This document shows positions 1-5,948 of a DNA stretch of 5,948 nt, piece by piece. Position 1 is the first letter of the stretch. Each line of letters opens with the position of its first letter. A model generated the notes under the pieces. That model had not been told where the DNA came from and searched no databases. It saw nothing but the letters and a program-made list of their open reading frames with translations. The position numbers were made by a program, and so were the translations under genes. This stretch comes from Bacteroidales bacterium. GTDB taxonomy: Bacteria > Bacteroidota > Bacteroidia > Bacteroidales > VadinHA17. The stretch spans positions 1-5,948 of the forward strand of contig JABUEV010000167.1 in NCBI GenBank assembly GCA_013314865.1. Direction: 5' to 3'.

Positions 1-2590
1 TGTTCAGCGCTTCAACCGGTGTGAGGTTATTTATATCAAGGTCAAGTATTTCATCCCTGATCTGCTTTAGCACGGGATCGTCGAGCTGGAAAATGCTAAG
101 CTGAATTCCCTCCCTGTGACCTGCAAGATCGGCAATTGGCTTTGTAAGTTCCTGCTTTTCATGGCTTTGTTCCAGCTCCTCAAGTATCTCTCCCGCCCTT
201 TTAACAATACTGCCGGGAATACCTGCCATTTTTGCCACATGTATGCCGAAGCTGTGCTCACTTCCTCCCCTTTTGAGCTTTCTCAGAAATATTACCTTAT
301 TATTTAATTCCTTGATAGATACGTTGTAGTTTTTTACGCGCGGAAAGGAGTTTTCCATTTCGTTGAGTTCATGGTAGTGCGTGGCAAAAAGGGTTTTCGG
401 ACGCATCCTGTTTTCATGAAGATATTCCACTATTGCCCACGCAATAGAGATCCCGTCATAAGTGCTGGTTCCCCTTCCAATCTCATCAAGCAGAATAAGG
501 CTCCGCTCTGAAAGGTTATTAAGGATGCTTGCCGTTTCGTTCATTTCGACCATAAAGGTTGATTCACCCAGGCTAATATTGTCTGAAGCCCCTACCCGCG
601 TGAATATCTTATCAACTATGCCAATGCGGGCTTTTGATGCAGGCACAAAACATCCTGTCTGCGCCATGAGGACAATCAATGCCGTTTGCCTCAGCAATGC
701 AGATTTGCCCGACATATTAGGGCCTGTGAGTATTATTATCTGCTGGTCATCCGTATCCAGAAACAGATCATTGGGCACATAAGATTCCCCGGGAGGCAGC
801 TGCTTTTCAATGACAGGATGGCGTCCGTCAGTTATTTCAAGCCTTTTTGAGTCATCAAGCAATGGCCTCGTATAGCTGTTGGAAAGTGAAACGGCGGCAA
901 ACGACAAAAGACAGTCAAGACGTGCAATAAGAGATGAATTGACCTGAATTGACGGAATATACTCAATGACCGACTGAACAAGGCTGTTAAAGAGCCTTGT
1001 TTCAAGGTCGTTTATCTTTTCTTCAGCACCAAGAATCTTTTCTTCATACTCCTTAAGTTCCTCTGTTATATAACGTTCCGCACTAACAAGGGTCTGCTTC
1101 CTTATCCACTCTGCCGGAACTTTGTCTTTATGGGTGTTGCGGACTTCAATATAATAACCAAACACATTATTGAATCCGACCTTCAGCGAGCTGATTCCTG
1201 TTTTCTGAATCTCTCTTTGCTGAAGATCACTTAGATAATCCTTTCCCCGGTATAGTATGTTTCTCAGTTCGTCTAATTCTCCTGAAACTCCTTCTGCAAT
1301 CACATGTCCTCTTGTCAGCTGGGCAGGAGGATCTTCGCATATTTCTTTTTCTATTCTGTCAGCCAGCGATTTACACGGATTGAGCTGTTCCCCGATTTTT
1401 TGCATGGGGAGACAATTGCTTTCCTGACAAATTTGTTTTAACGGGCCTGTTGCCTTCAGAGCTCTTTTCAGCTGAACTATCTCCCTTGGATTTATTCTGT
1501 TTACTGCGACCTTTGAGATGAGCCTTTCCAGATCCCCTATCAGTCTGATATAACCTGCCACCTCTTCCCTGCATACTGAATTATTCACAAAATATTCCAC
1601 AATGTCAAGCCTTTCGTTTATCAGGTCCAGTTCCTTAAGCGGCATTGCGATCCATCGCTTCATCTGACGGCTGCCCATTGGCGATACCGTCTGGTCAATC
1701 ACGTCAATCAGTGTCCTGGCTCCTTCGTATGGGGAATGAAACAGTTCAAGGTTCCTGACCGTAAATTTGTCAAGCCATACATATTTATCCTCCTGGATTC
1801 TTGAAAGACTGGTTATATGTCCGAGCTGTTCATGCTGTGTTATATCGAGATAATATAGAATTGCTCCGGCCGCAATTATTCCGAAAGTAAGGTTCTGAAC
1901 ACCGAATCCCTTGAGTGATGTTGTTTCAAACTGCTTTAATAACCTGTCGGTTGCAGCTTCATAAGTAAAAATCCAGTCATCAAGCTTATAAGTATAATAT
2001 TTGGTTCCGAAGCTCTCATAGAAGATTTCCCTCTTTCGTTTTTCAAACAGCACCTCTTTAGGCTGGAAATTATTCAGCATCTGATCAACATATTCAAGAG
2101 TGCCTTCTGAAGTGAGAAATTCTCCTGTAGATATGTCGAGAAAAGCCACCCCTGCTATTTTTTTGTCGATATGAACCGCTGCAAGAAAATTGTTTTCCCT
2201 GTGATTCAGGACATTGTCGTTGAGTGATACTCCCGGGGTCACAAGTTCAGTAATGCCCCGTTTCACAATTTTCTTTGCCAGTTTGGGATCCTCAAGCTGA
2301 TCGCAGATGGCAACCCTCTGACCTGCCCTGACAAGCTTCGGAAGATACGTGTCAAGTGCATGGTATGGAAATCCGGCCAGTTCAACAAATGAAGCCGCCC
2401 CGTTGGCACGCCTTGTAAGTGTGATACCAAGTATCTCTGAAGCCTTGATAGCATCCTCCCCGAATGTCTCATAAAAATCGCCTACCCTGAATAGCAGAAT
2501 CGCATCAGGATGCTTTGACTTGATGCTGTTATACTGCCTCATCAGAGGAGTGTCGGCATATTTTGATTCATCCGGAATAGTGGTGTCCAA
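1..2590 (-). CDS. mutS: DNA mismatch repair ATPase MutS (C-terminal end cut by the window edge)
   Basis: MutS recognises mispaired or looped bases and recruits MutL to start mismatch repair in the cytoplasm. The minus-strand frame is open for 863 codons with no internal stop. Residue numbers count from the TTG at 2590. The mismatch-recognition domain carries the Phe-x-Glu motif in GDFYE (F39, E41). Connector, lever and clamp regions follow, with FGYYIEV near residues 475-481. The ATPase domain has DGRHPVIE near 587, Walker A GPNMSGKS at 623-630, the STFMVEMNE signature near 675, Walker B LLDEIGRG with D702/E703, and ATHYHEL near 738. Visible length is close to the usual 860-880 residues; the last visible residues, LTPVEALN, are typical of the extreme C-terminus, so only about ten are missing. 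Start: a TGA lies eight codons upstream of the TTG. TTG gives an N-terminal tail before PLMRQYN, as in relatives; the first ATG (2542) would start at MRQYN. The gene is transcribed away from the saccharopine dehydrogenase gene. Confidence 0.97.
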   Translation of the reverse strand, partial: MDTTIPDESKYADTPLMRQYNSIKSKHPDAILLFRVGDFYETFGEDAIKASEILGITLTRRANGAASFVELAGFPYHALDTYLPKLVRAGQRVAICDQLEDPKLAKKIVKRGITELVTPGVSLNDNVLNHRENNFLAAVHIDKKIAGVAFLDISTGEFLTSEGTLEYVDQMLNNFQPKEVLFEKRKREIFYESFGTKYYTYKLDDWIFTYEAATDRLLKQFETTSLKGFGVQNLTFGIIAAGAILYYLDITQHEQLGHITSLSRIQEDKYVWLDKFTVRNLELFHSPYEGARTLIDVIDQTVSPMGSRQMKRWIAMPLKELDLINERLDIVEYFVNNSVCREEVAGYIRLIGDLERLISKVAVNRINPREIVQLKRALKATGPLKQICQESNCLPMQKIGEQLNPCKSLADRIEKEICEDPPAQLTRGHVIAEGVSGELDELRNILYRGKDYLSDLQQREIQKTGISSLKVGFNNVFGYYIEVRNTHKDKVPAEWIRKQTLVSAERYITEELKEYEEKILGAEEKINDLETRLFNSLVQSVIEYIPSIQVNSSLIARLDCLLSFAAVSLSNSYTRPLLDDSKRLEITDGRHPVIEKQLPPGESYVPNDLFLDTDDQQIIILTGPNMSGKSALLRQTALIVLMAQTGCFVPASKARIGIVDKIFTRVGASDNISLGESTFMVEMNETASILNNLSERSLILLDEIGRGTSTYDGISIAWAIVEYLHENRMRPKTLFATHYHELNEMENSFPRVKNYNVSIKELNNKVIFLRKLKRGGSEHSFGIHVAKMAGIPGSIVKRAGEILEELEQSHEKQELTKPIADLAGHREGIQLSIFQLDDPVLKQIRDEILDLDINNLTPVEALN

Positions 2591-2615
2591 CGAGGTTGTT
2601 TTTAGAGATCTTCAA

Positions 2616-2645
2616 CAAAGATAATTTATTTTAATGTCCGGTAAA
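2616..2645 (-). promoter_or_regulatory. Likely Bacteroidota-type promoter of mutS
   Basis: Read on the minus strand, TATCTTTG at 2623-2616 matches the Bacteroidota -7 consensus TAnnTTTG perfectly. A weaker -33-like TTTA sits at 2645-2642, 18 bases upstream, where TTG or TTTG is typical. Transcription would begin near 2610, leaving a leader of about 20 bases before the TTG at 2590 and about 70 before the ATG at 2542, so it mildly favours the TTG start. The consensus is established; its use here is inferred from position. Confidence 0.55.
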
Positions 2646-2715
2646 GGGGTAAGAAAAATCATATTCTCTGTTGTCAGGTTTTGCTAAATTGTAAAAATAT
2701 TTAACCGGTAGTAAT

Positions 2716-4053
2716 ATGGATAAAGTATTGATTTTGGGCGCAGGGATGGTCGTAAAGCCAATGGTTGAATACCTGCTTGAAAGAGGCTTCAAGGTCAAAA
2801 TAGCAACCACCACCAAGGAAAAAGCAGACAGGATGATTAAGGGACACCCGGGAGGTTCGTCCCTCCGGTGGTCGACCGACGAAACAGAAGTACTTGCAGA
2901 ACTTGTTTCAAATCACGACATAACTGTTTCATTTTTACCTTACAGGTATCATGTTCAGTTTGCACGTACCTGTATAAAATGCAGAAAGCCTCTCATCACC
3001 ACTTCCTATGTTCAGCCCGAAATGCAGGCACTGGATATGGATGCAAAACAAGCCGGTGTGCTGATCCTGAATGAGATTGGCCTCGATCCCGGCATTGACC
3101 ACATGACTGCAATGAAGATCATAGACTACATCCATGGCCGAGGCGGGAATGTTGAGGAATTCTATTCTCTTTGCGGCGCCCTGCCTGCCCCGGAATCAGC
3201 AGACAATCCCTTAAACTACAAGTTCTCATGGAGCCCCAAAGGTGTGATACTGGCAAGCAAAAACAGTGCATTGTACCTGAAAAAAGGCCGGACAATAAGC
3301 GTGGACTCCGCTAACCTGTTTAAAGACCGATTCAGTTATTATTTTCCCGGTGCAGGTGAACTGGAAGTCTATCCAAACAGGGACTCAATAAGCTATAAAA
3401 ACATTTATGGCATTCCTGAAGTTATAACTCTCTACCGCGGCACATTCAGGTTCAGGGGATGGTGTGAAACACTTGATGCCATGAAGTCATTGAATATGCT
3501 GGATGATTCCATTATTGACTATTCAGGAATGGATTATGCGCGCTTCCTTGCTGAGAGAGCCGGTACGGGAACCACCGGACTGAAAGCAAAAATAGCAGAA
3601 AAGCTTGGCATACAGATAGACTCTACCGCAATCAGATCGCTCGAATGGCTTGGCTTCTTCAGCAATGAACCCATGAACTGCAGTCACACTTCGCCGTTCG
3701 AAATAACGGCAAACAGGATGATTAGCAAAATGACCTTAAAGGAAACTGACCGCGACATGGTGGTAATGCAGCATGTCTTCCTGGCATCGTGGCCCGACGG
3801 GAATAAAGAAGTAATCAAATCATCAATGCTCGACTTCGGATCACCTGCCGACAATACTGCTGTGGCAAGAACAGTGGCTCTTCCTGCATCAGTGGCAGTG
3901 AAAATGGTTCTTGAAGGAAAAATAAACCTGAAGGGAGTATTTCGTCCTGTAGTGCCTGAAATATATATTCCGGTTCTTGATGAGTTAAAAGATCTGGGAA
4001 TTGAGATGAAGGAAGAGTTTGGCCTGCCTGTGAGTGAGATGATTGATGGATAA
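2716..4053 (+). CDS. Saccharopine dehydrogenase, LYS9-like (standalone)
   Basis: This is a 445-residue member of the saccharopine dehydrogenase family. The family's L-glutamate-forming enzymes interconvert saccharopine and 2-aminoadipate semialdehyde plus glutamate using NAD(P). The N-terminus is a Rossmann fold: strand KVLILGAGMV at 3-12 with the dinucleotide-binding glycines G8 and G10, then a second strand KVKIATTT near 26-33. SFLPYRYH (72-79) and KPLITTSY (91-98) are typical of the family. The C-terminal substrate domain has NEIGLDPGIDHM (119-130), SLCGALPAPE (151-160) and YKFSWSPKGV (168-177), the strongest family signatures, and ends with KGVFRPVVPEIYIPVL (406-421). Length fits single-domain LYS9-type enzymes. 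No lysine-ketoglutarate reductase domain is fused or adjacent, so the physiological direction and substrate cannot be fixed from this window; a lysine-degradation role is one inference. The ATG has no Shine-Dalgarno, as is usual in this phylum. It is divergent from mutS and convergent with trmN6. Confidence 0.92.
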   Translation: MDKVLILGAGMVVKPMVEYLLERGFKVKIATTTKEKADRMIKGHPGGSSLRWSTDETEVLAELVSNHDITVSFLPYRYHVQFARTCIKCRKPLITTSYVQPEMQALDMDAKQAGVLILNEIGLDPGIDHMTAMKIIDYIHGRGGNVEEFYSLCGALPAPESADNPLNYKFSWSPKGVILASKNSALYLKKGRTISVDSANLFKDRFSYYFPGAGELEVYPNRDSISYKNIYGIPEVITLYRGTFRFRGWCETLDAMKSLNMLDDSIIDYSGMDYARFLAERAGTGTTGLKAKIAEKLGIQIDSTAIRSLEWLGFFSNEPMNCSHTSPFEITANRMISKMTLKETDRDMVVMQHVFLASWPDGNKEVIKSSMLDFGSPADNTAVARTVALPASVAVKMVLEGKINLKGVFRPVVPEIYIPVLDELKDLGIEMKEEFGLPVSEMIDG

Positions 4054-4067
4054 AAATGCATGCTTTC

Positions 4068-4121
4068 TTTTACCTGTTCTGCCATTTATTTTACCAGGAA
4101 TAATTAAAACTTCAGGTAAAA
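4068..4121. repeat. Inverted repeat between convergent genes, possible weak terminator
   Basis: TTTTACCTG at 4068-4076 is exactly complementary to CAGGTAAAA at 4113-4121, a 9-bp stem with a 36-base loop. A second TTTTACC at 4089-4095 could pair instead with the last seven bases of the right arm (4115-4121), giving a 19-base loop. The repeat spans the gap between the saccharopine dehydrogenase stop (4053) and the trmN6 stop (4104), and its right arm lies inside the last trmN6 codons. Position suggests a transcription end for either strand. There is no strong T-run after either arm, so a canonical intrinsic terminator is doubtful. Confidence 0.3.
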
Positions 4122-4814
4122 TTCCTTTGTAAGGCTGATATATTCATCTGTAAAATCATGTCTTCTCCCCTTTTCGATTGTAAGGAATTTCTCTGCAGTT
4201 TTTTCTCTTTTTCTTCCGAAACCAAGGACAACTCTTTTTACAGGTGCTGAAGGCAAAGGTTTTATCTTCAGTATGGAATTGCAGAAGAATCCGTAACCGG
4301 ATGCTTCAGCAATGAACAATAATCCTTCAGTATAAGGAAGAATAAGCTGAAAGAGCCCGTTATCATCGAGCAGGCGGGAAACACCCTGAAGCAGATCTTC
4401 CTGAGTAAGACTGACATTGTGTCTGGCAGAGGATTTAACTGCGTCCGGATTTCTCATTGAGTCAATAAAATAGGGAGGATTGCTTACAATAAGGTCGAAT
4501 TTTTCATTTCCGCCGGCATACTCCTGCAGAGATTTATTTTCGATGCTAATACGGTTGCTCCATTTGCTTTGCTGTATATTTTCCGATGCCTGTATAAATG
4601 AATCATGGTCGGGCTCAATAGCTACAATTTCAGCATCCGACCTCTGGGCAAGCATGAGTGCAATCAGTCCGGTTCCGGTTCCTATATCCAGGATTCTCTT
4701 TTTACCTCTGACGTCAGCATAAGCGCCCAGAATGACGCCGTCTGTACCTACTTTAAATGCACATTTGTCCTGATATATGGTGAATTGTTTGAAACTGAAG
4801 TAATTGTTACTCAT
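4104..4814 (-). CDS. trmN6: tRNA1(Val) (adenine(37)-N6)-methyltransferase TrmN6 (YfiC)
   Basis: TrmN6 transfers a methyl group from S-adenosylmethionine to N6 of A37, next to the anticodon of tRNA1(Val), in the cytoplasm. The 236-residue protein is full length for the family. The N-terminal stretch KVGTDGVILGAYAD (21-34) is characteristic of TrmN6/YfiC. SAM-binding motif I is LDIGTGTG (42-49), followed by AIEPD with the likely ribose-binding acidic E67. The N6-adenine methylase motif NPPYF lies at 112-116. SARHNVSLTQEDLL (129-142) is also typical of the family. Proteins in this group are sometimes annotated only as generic 'methyltransferase small domain' proteins; the KVGTDGV segment supports the specific name, but the tRNA target rests on homology. 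The ATG is the first start in the frame. The gene lies alone on its strand, convergent with the saccharopine dehydrogenase gene and divergent from the small gene at 4948. A near-match -7 box, TAATTTTA (4841-4834, minus), lies 20 bases upstream of the start. Confidence 0.9.
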   Translation of the reverse strand: MSNNYFSFKQFTIYQDKCAFKVGTDGVILGAYADVRGKKRILDIGTGTGLIALMLAQRSDAEIVAIEPDHDSFIQASENIQQSKWSNRISIENKSLQEYAGGNEKFDLIVSNPPYFIDSMRNPDAVKSSARHNVSLTQEDLLQGVSRLLDDNGLFQLILPYTEGLLFIAEASGYGFFCNSILKIKPLPSAPVKRVVLGFGRKREKTAEKFLTIEKGRRHDFTDEYISLTKEFYLKF

Positions 4815-4833
4815 AAATGAGGATTGATTTGCG

Positions 4834-4875
4834 TAAAATTATTAAAATGACGGCTTACCGGCCAGAATAATTTTA
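4834..4875. repeat. 10-bp inverted repeat in a divergent promoter region
   Basis: TAAAATTATT at 4834-4843 is the exact reverse complement of AATAATTTTA at 4866-4875, with a GC-richer 22-base spacer containing TTACCGGCC. It lies between the divergent trmN6 start (4814) and the small gene start (4948). The left arm, read on the minus strand, includes TAATTTTA, which is one base off the Bacteroidota -7 box and correctly placed for trmN6. It may be an operator, a hairpin, or coincidence in AT-rich DNA; nothing in the sequence decides between these. Confidence 0.35.
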
Positions 4876-4907
4876 TTAATCTAACAAAATCAGTAAAGTT
4901 TTAATAG

Positions 4908-4915
4908 GATATTTG
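4908..4915 (+). promoter_or_regulatory. Candidate -7 box for the small gene at 4948
   Basis: GATATTTG matches TAnnTTTG at all but the first base and lies about 33 bases before the ATG at 4948, a plausible distance for a short leader. No TTTG or TTG is seen 19-21 bases upstream, so the -33 half is missing and the call is weak. Confidence 0.25.
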
Positions 4916-4947
4916 CAACCTGGAACAGGTCGAAGGTTGAAGTGCCC

Positions 4948-5202
4948 ATGAAGTTATCAGGCTCCCAGCGTGAGATAGTGCTTTCAAAAGGGAAGAAAAG
5001 GATCAGGGTTCTGGTGACCGTAAAAGAAAGTTCATCGCTCAAAGCACCTGTTAACGGTACAATGATCAATCACATAAAAGAGAGTTTGTCTTCTGAAGTG
5101 TTGCTGGAATATGAAGATGCTAAAAACCTAATCTATAAAGGCGAAGGGCTGCGCACGGGGTTTGAAGAGACCGAAGGGATTTATAAGTATTTCCGATTTT
5201 AG
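4948..5202 (+). CDS. Small protein of unknown function (84 residues)
   Basis: I do not recognise this protein. From ATG 4948 it is 84 residues; a GTG two codons upstream (4942) would give 86. The frame opens after a TAA at 4894-4896, and no other ATG, GTG or TTG lies in between. The N-terminal third is strongly basic (SKGKKRIRVLV, KES) and looks like paired beta strands. The middle, INHIKESLSSEVLLEYEDAKNLIY, is predicted by eye to be helical. It ends KYFRF. There is no signal peptide, membrane segment or cysteine. It is probably a real gene: it fills a space with no competing frame, and its stop (TAG 5200-5202) overlaps by four bases the stop of the convergent DUF2400 gene, as often happens with tightly packed real genes. 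The compact, basic make-up could suit nucleic-acid binding, but that is only a guess. Confidence 0.6.
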   Translation: MKLSGSQREIVLSKGKKRIRVLVTVKESSSLKAPVNGTMINHIKESLSSEVLLEYEDAKNLIYKGEGLRTGFEETEGIYKYFRF

Positions 5203-5948
5203 TACCCCTCAAACACTCCCAGTCCGAAAAGGGCAAAATCATATTTCACAGGGTCGGCCGGATCAAATTCACGAAGGACTGAGGTAAGCTCCTCTACCGC
5301 TTTCCAGTCATTTTGATTTCTTGTCAGGATGCCAAGTCTTCTGGCTGTGTTACCGGCATGAAAATCGAGCGGGATATACAGCAGGGCTGGATCAATTCTG
5401 TTCCACAGGCCAAAATCAACACCGCGGTTATCGCGTCTTACCATCCACCTGAGAAACATGTTCAAACGCTTCCCTGCAGCTCCTTTCTTTACATCTGCAA
5501 AATGCTTCTCTATTCTTGAAGGGTGAGAAAGTGAAAAGAAAACGCTTCTGAAATGATTTAATCCTTCACGCACTGACCCGCTTTCTCTCATCCCTTCCAG
5601 CATAACATCCTCCATTGATGAATAATTGGTGTAAATATGCCTGAGACCTCTTATAAAGTAGCCACAATCAGATCCGTTGAACGTCCTGTGCACAAATTTT
5701 GAGACTCTCTGAAAATCAGTCTTATCAGCCGACATGATGAAATCAAATGGCTTGTTGTCCATCATCTCAAGCAGTATGTTACTGCTCCTGAGTATCAAAT
5801 CCCTTCTTCCCCAAGCTATCACTGAGGCAAGGAACCCGGCAATTTCTATGTCGTTGCGGGTTGTAAATCTGTGTGGAATGGATACCGGATCGGTACTTAT
5901 AAATGACGGATTGTTGTACTGATCGTGCTTTTCATCAAGAAAATGTTT
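5199..5948 (-). CDS. DUF2400 / TIGR02757 family protein (N-terminal end cut by the window edge)
   Basis: The minus-strand frame runs off the right edge; 249 residues are visible, numbered here from 5948, so only a few N-terminal residues are missing from a family of about 250-260. Family signatures are FLDEK at 4-8, DPVSIPHRF (20-28), DIEIAGFLASVIAWG (32-46), GRRD (46-49), FNGSDC (90-95), KRLNMFLRWMVRRD (160-173), VDFGLW (177-182), IPLDFHAGNTARRLG (192-206), and the C-terminal KYDFALFGLGV. The family is known from Bacteroidota and scattered other bacteria and has no established function. The segment with K160 and PLD(195)FHxxxxARRLG recalls the HhH-GPD DNA glycosylase pattern of a catalytic Lys followed by Asp-x-His and ARRLG, so a DNA base-repair role is my inference. 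The GTG at 5822 is not the start, because family-conserved sequence continues upstream of it. The stop overlaps that of the convergent small gene. Confidence 0.88.
   Translation of the reverse strand, partial: KHFLDEKHDQYNNPSFISTDPVSIPHRFTTRNDIEIAGFLASVIAWGRRDLILRSSNILLEMMDNKPFDFIMSADKTDFQRVSKFVHRTFNGSDCGYFIRGLRHIYTNYSSMEDVMLEGMRESGSVREGLNHFRSVFFSLSHPSRIEKHFADVKKGAAGKRLNMFLRWMVRRDNRGVDFGLWNRIDPALLYIPLDFHAGNTARRLGILTRNQNDWKAVEELTSVLREFDPADPVKYDFALFGLGVFEGY

Noticed and set aside
462..782. 106-codon open frame on the plus strand
   Set aside because: It is antisense to the MutS ATPase domain, including Walker A and B, and is an overlapping shadow frame.
1371..1574. 67-codon minus-strand frame within mutS
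   Set aside because: It is an alternative frame of the same strand; the MutS frame through this stretch is continuous and conserved.
2263..2472. 69-codon minus-strand frame near the mutS 5' end
   Set aside because: It is out of frame with the MutS mismatch-recognition domain encoded there; no sign of a frameshift in mutS.
2685..2691. TAAATTG as a -7 box for the saccharopine dehydrogenase gene
   Set aside because: It lacks one T of TAnnTTTG, and the only TTG upstream (2671-2673) is 11 bases away, too close for a -33 element.
3684..4085. 133-codon open frame on the minus strand
   Set aside because: It lies almost wholly opposite the saccharopine dehydrogenase C-terminal domain, which has clear family motifs; the serine/threonine/isoleucine-rich translation resembles no family.
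5199..5822. A 207-residue DUF2400 protein starting at GTG 5822
   Set aside because: The frame continues upstream to the window edge with conserved family sequence (FLDEK, SIPHRF, DIEIAGF), so this GTG is an internal valine.
1..5948. Mobile element, CRISPR array, tRNA/rRNA or phage genes
   Set aside because: I saw no transposase or integrase motif, no repeated spacer pattern, no tRNA cloverleaf and no terminal repeats; intergenic space is short (the longest gap is about 130 bases).

Overview
This window looks like an ordinary chromosomal housekeeping stretch from a member of the Bacteroidota, probably Bacteroidales or a near relative. Three things suggest this: the N-terminus of MutS (PLMRQYN, then [16 protein letters not shown]), the presence of a DUF2400/TIGR02757 protein, and a perfect Bacteroidota-type -7 box (TAnnTTTG) in front of mutS, with no purine-rich Shine-Dalgarno at any start. 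No mobile element, CRISPR array, RNA gene or phage signature is visible. The assignment is inferred from protein flavour and signals; no search was run.

Layout from left to right: (1) mutS fills the first 2.59 kb on the minus strand. It is complete at its N-terminus, and only the last few C-terminal residues run off the left edge. (2) A 125-bp divergent intergenic region carries the likely mutS promoter. (3) A standalone saccharopine dehydrogenase (LYS9-like) lies on the plus strand, 2716-4053. (4) A 50-bp convergent gap holds an inverted repeat. (5) trmN6/yfiC, the tRNA1(Val) A37 N6-methyltransferase, lies on the minus strand, 4104-4814. (6) A 133-bp AT-rich divergent region holds a 10-bp inverted repeat. 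(7) An 84-residue protein of unknown function lies on the plus strand, 4948-5202. (8) A DUF2400/TIGR02757 protein lies on the minus strand; its stop overlaps that of the small gene, and its N-terminus runs off the right edge.

The genes alternate in strand (minus, plus, minus, plus, minus), so no two share an operon and each probably has its own promoter. They do not form one pathway: DNA mismatch repair, amino-acid metabolism, tRNA modification and two poorly understood proteins. The two items most worth a second look are the DUF2400 protein, whose C-terminal half looks like a HhH-GPD DNA glycosylase, and the unrecognised small protein beside it. I found no convincing new multi-gene system.
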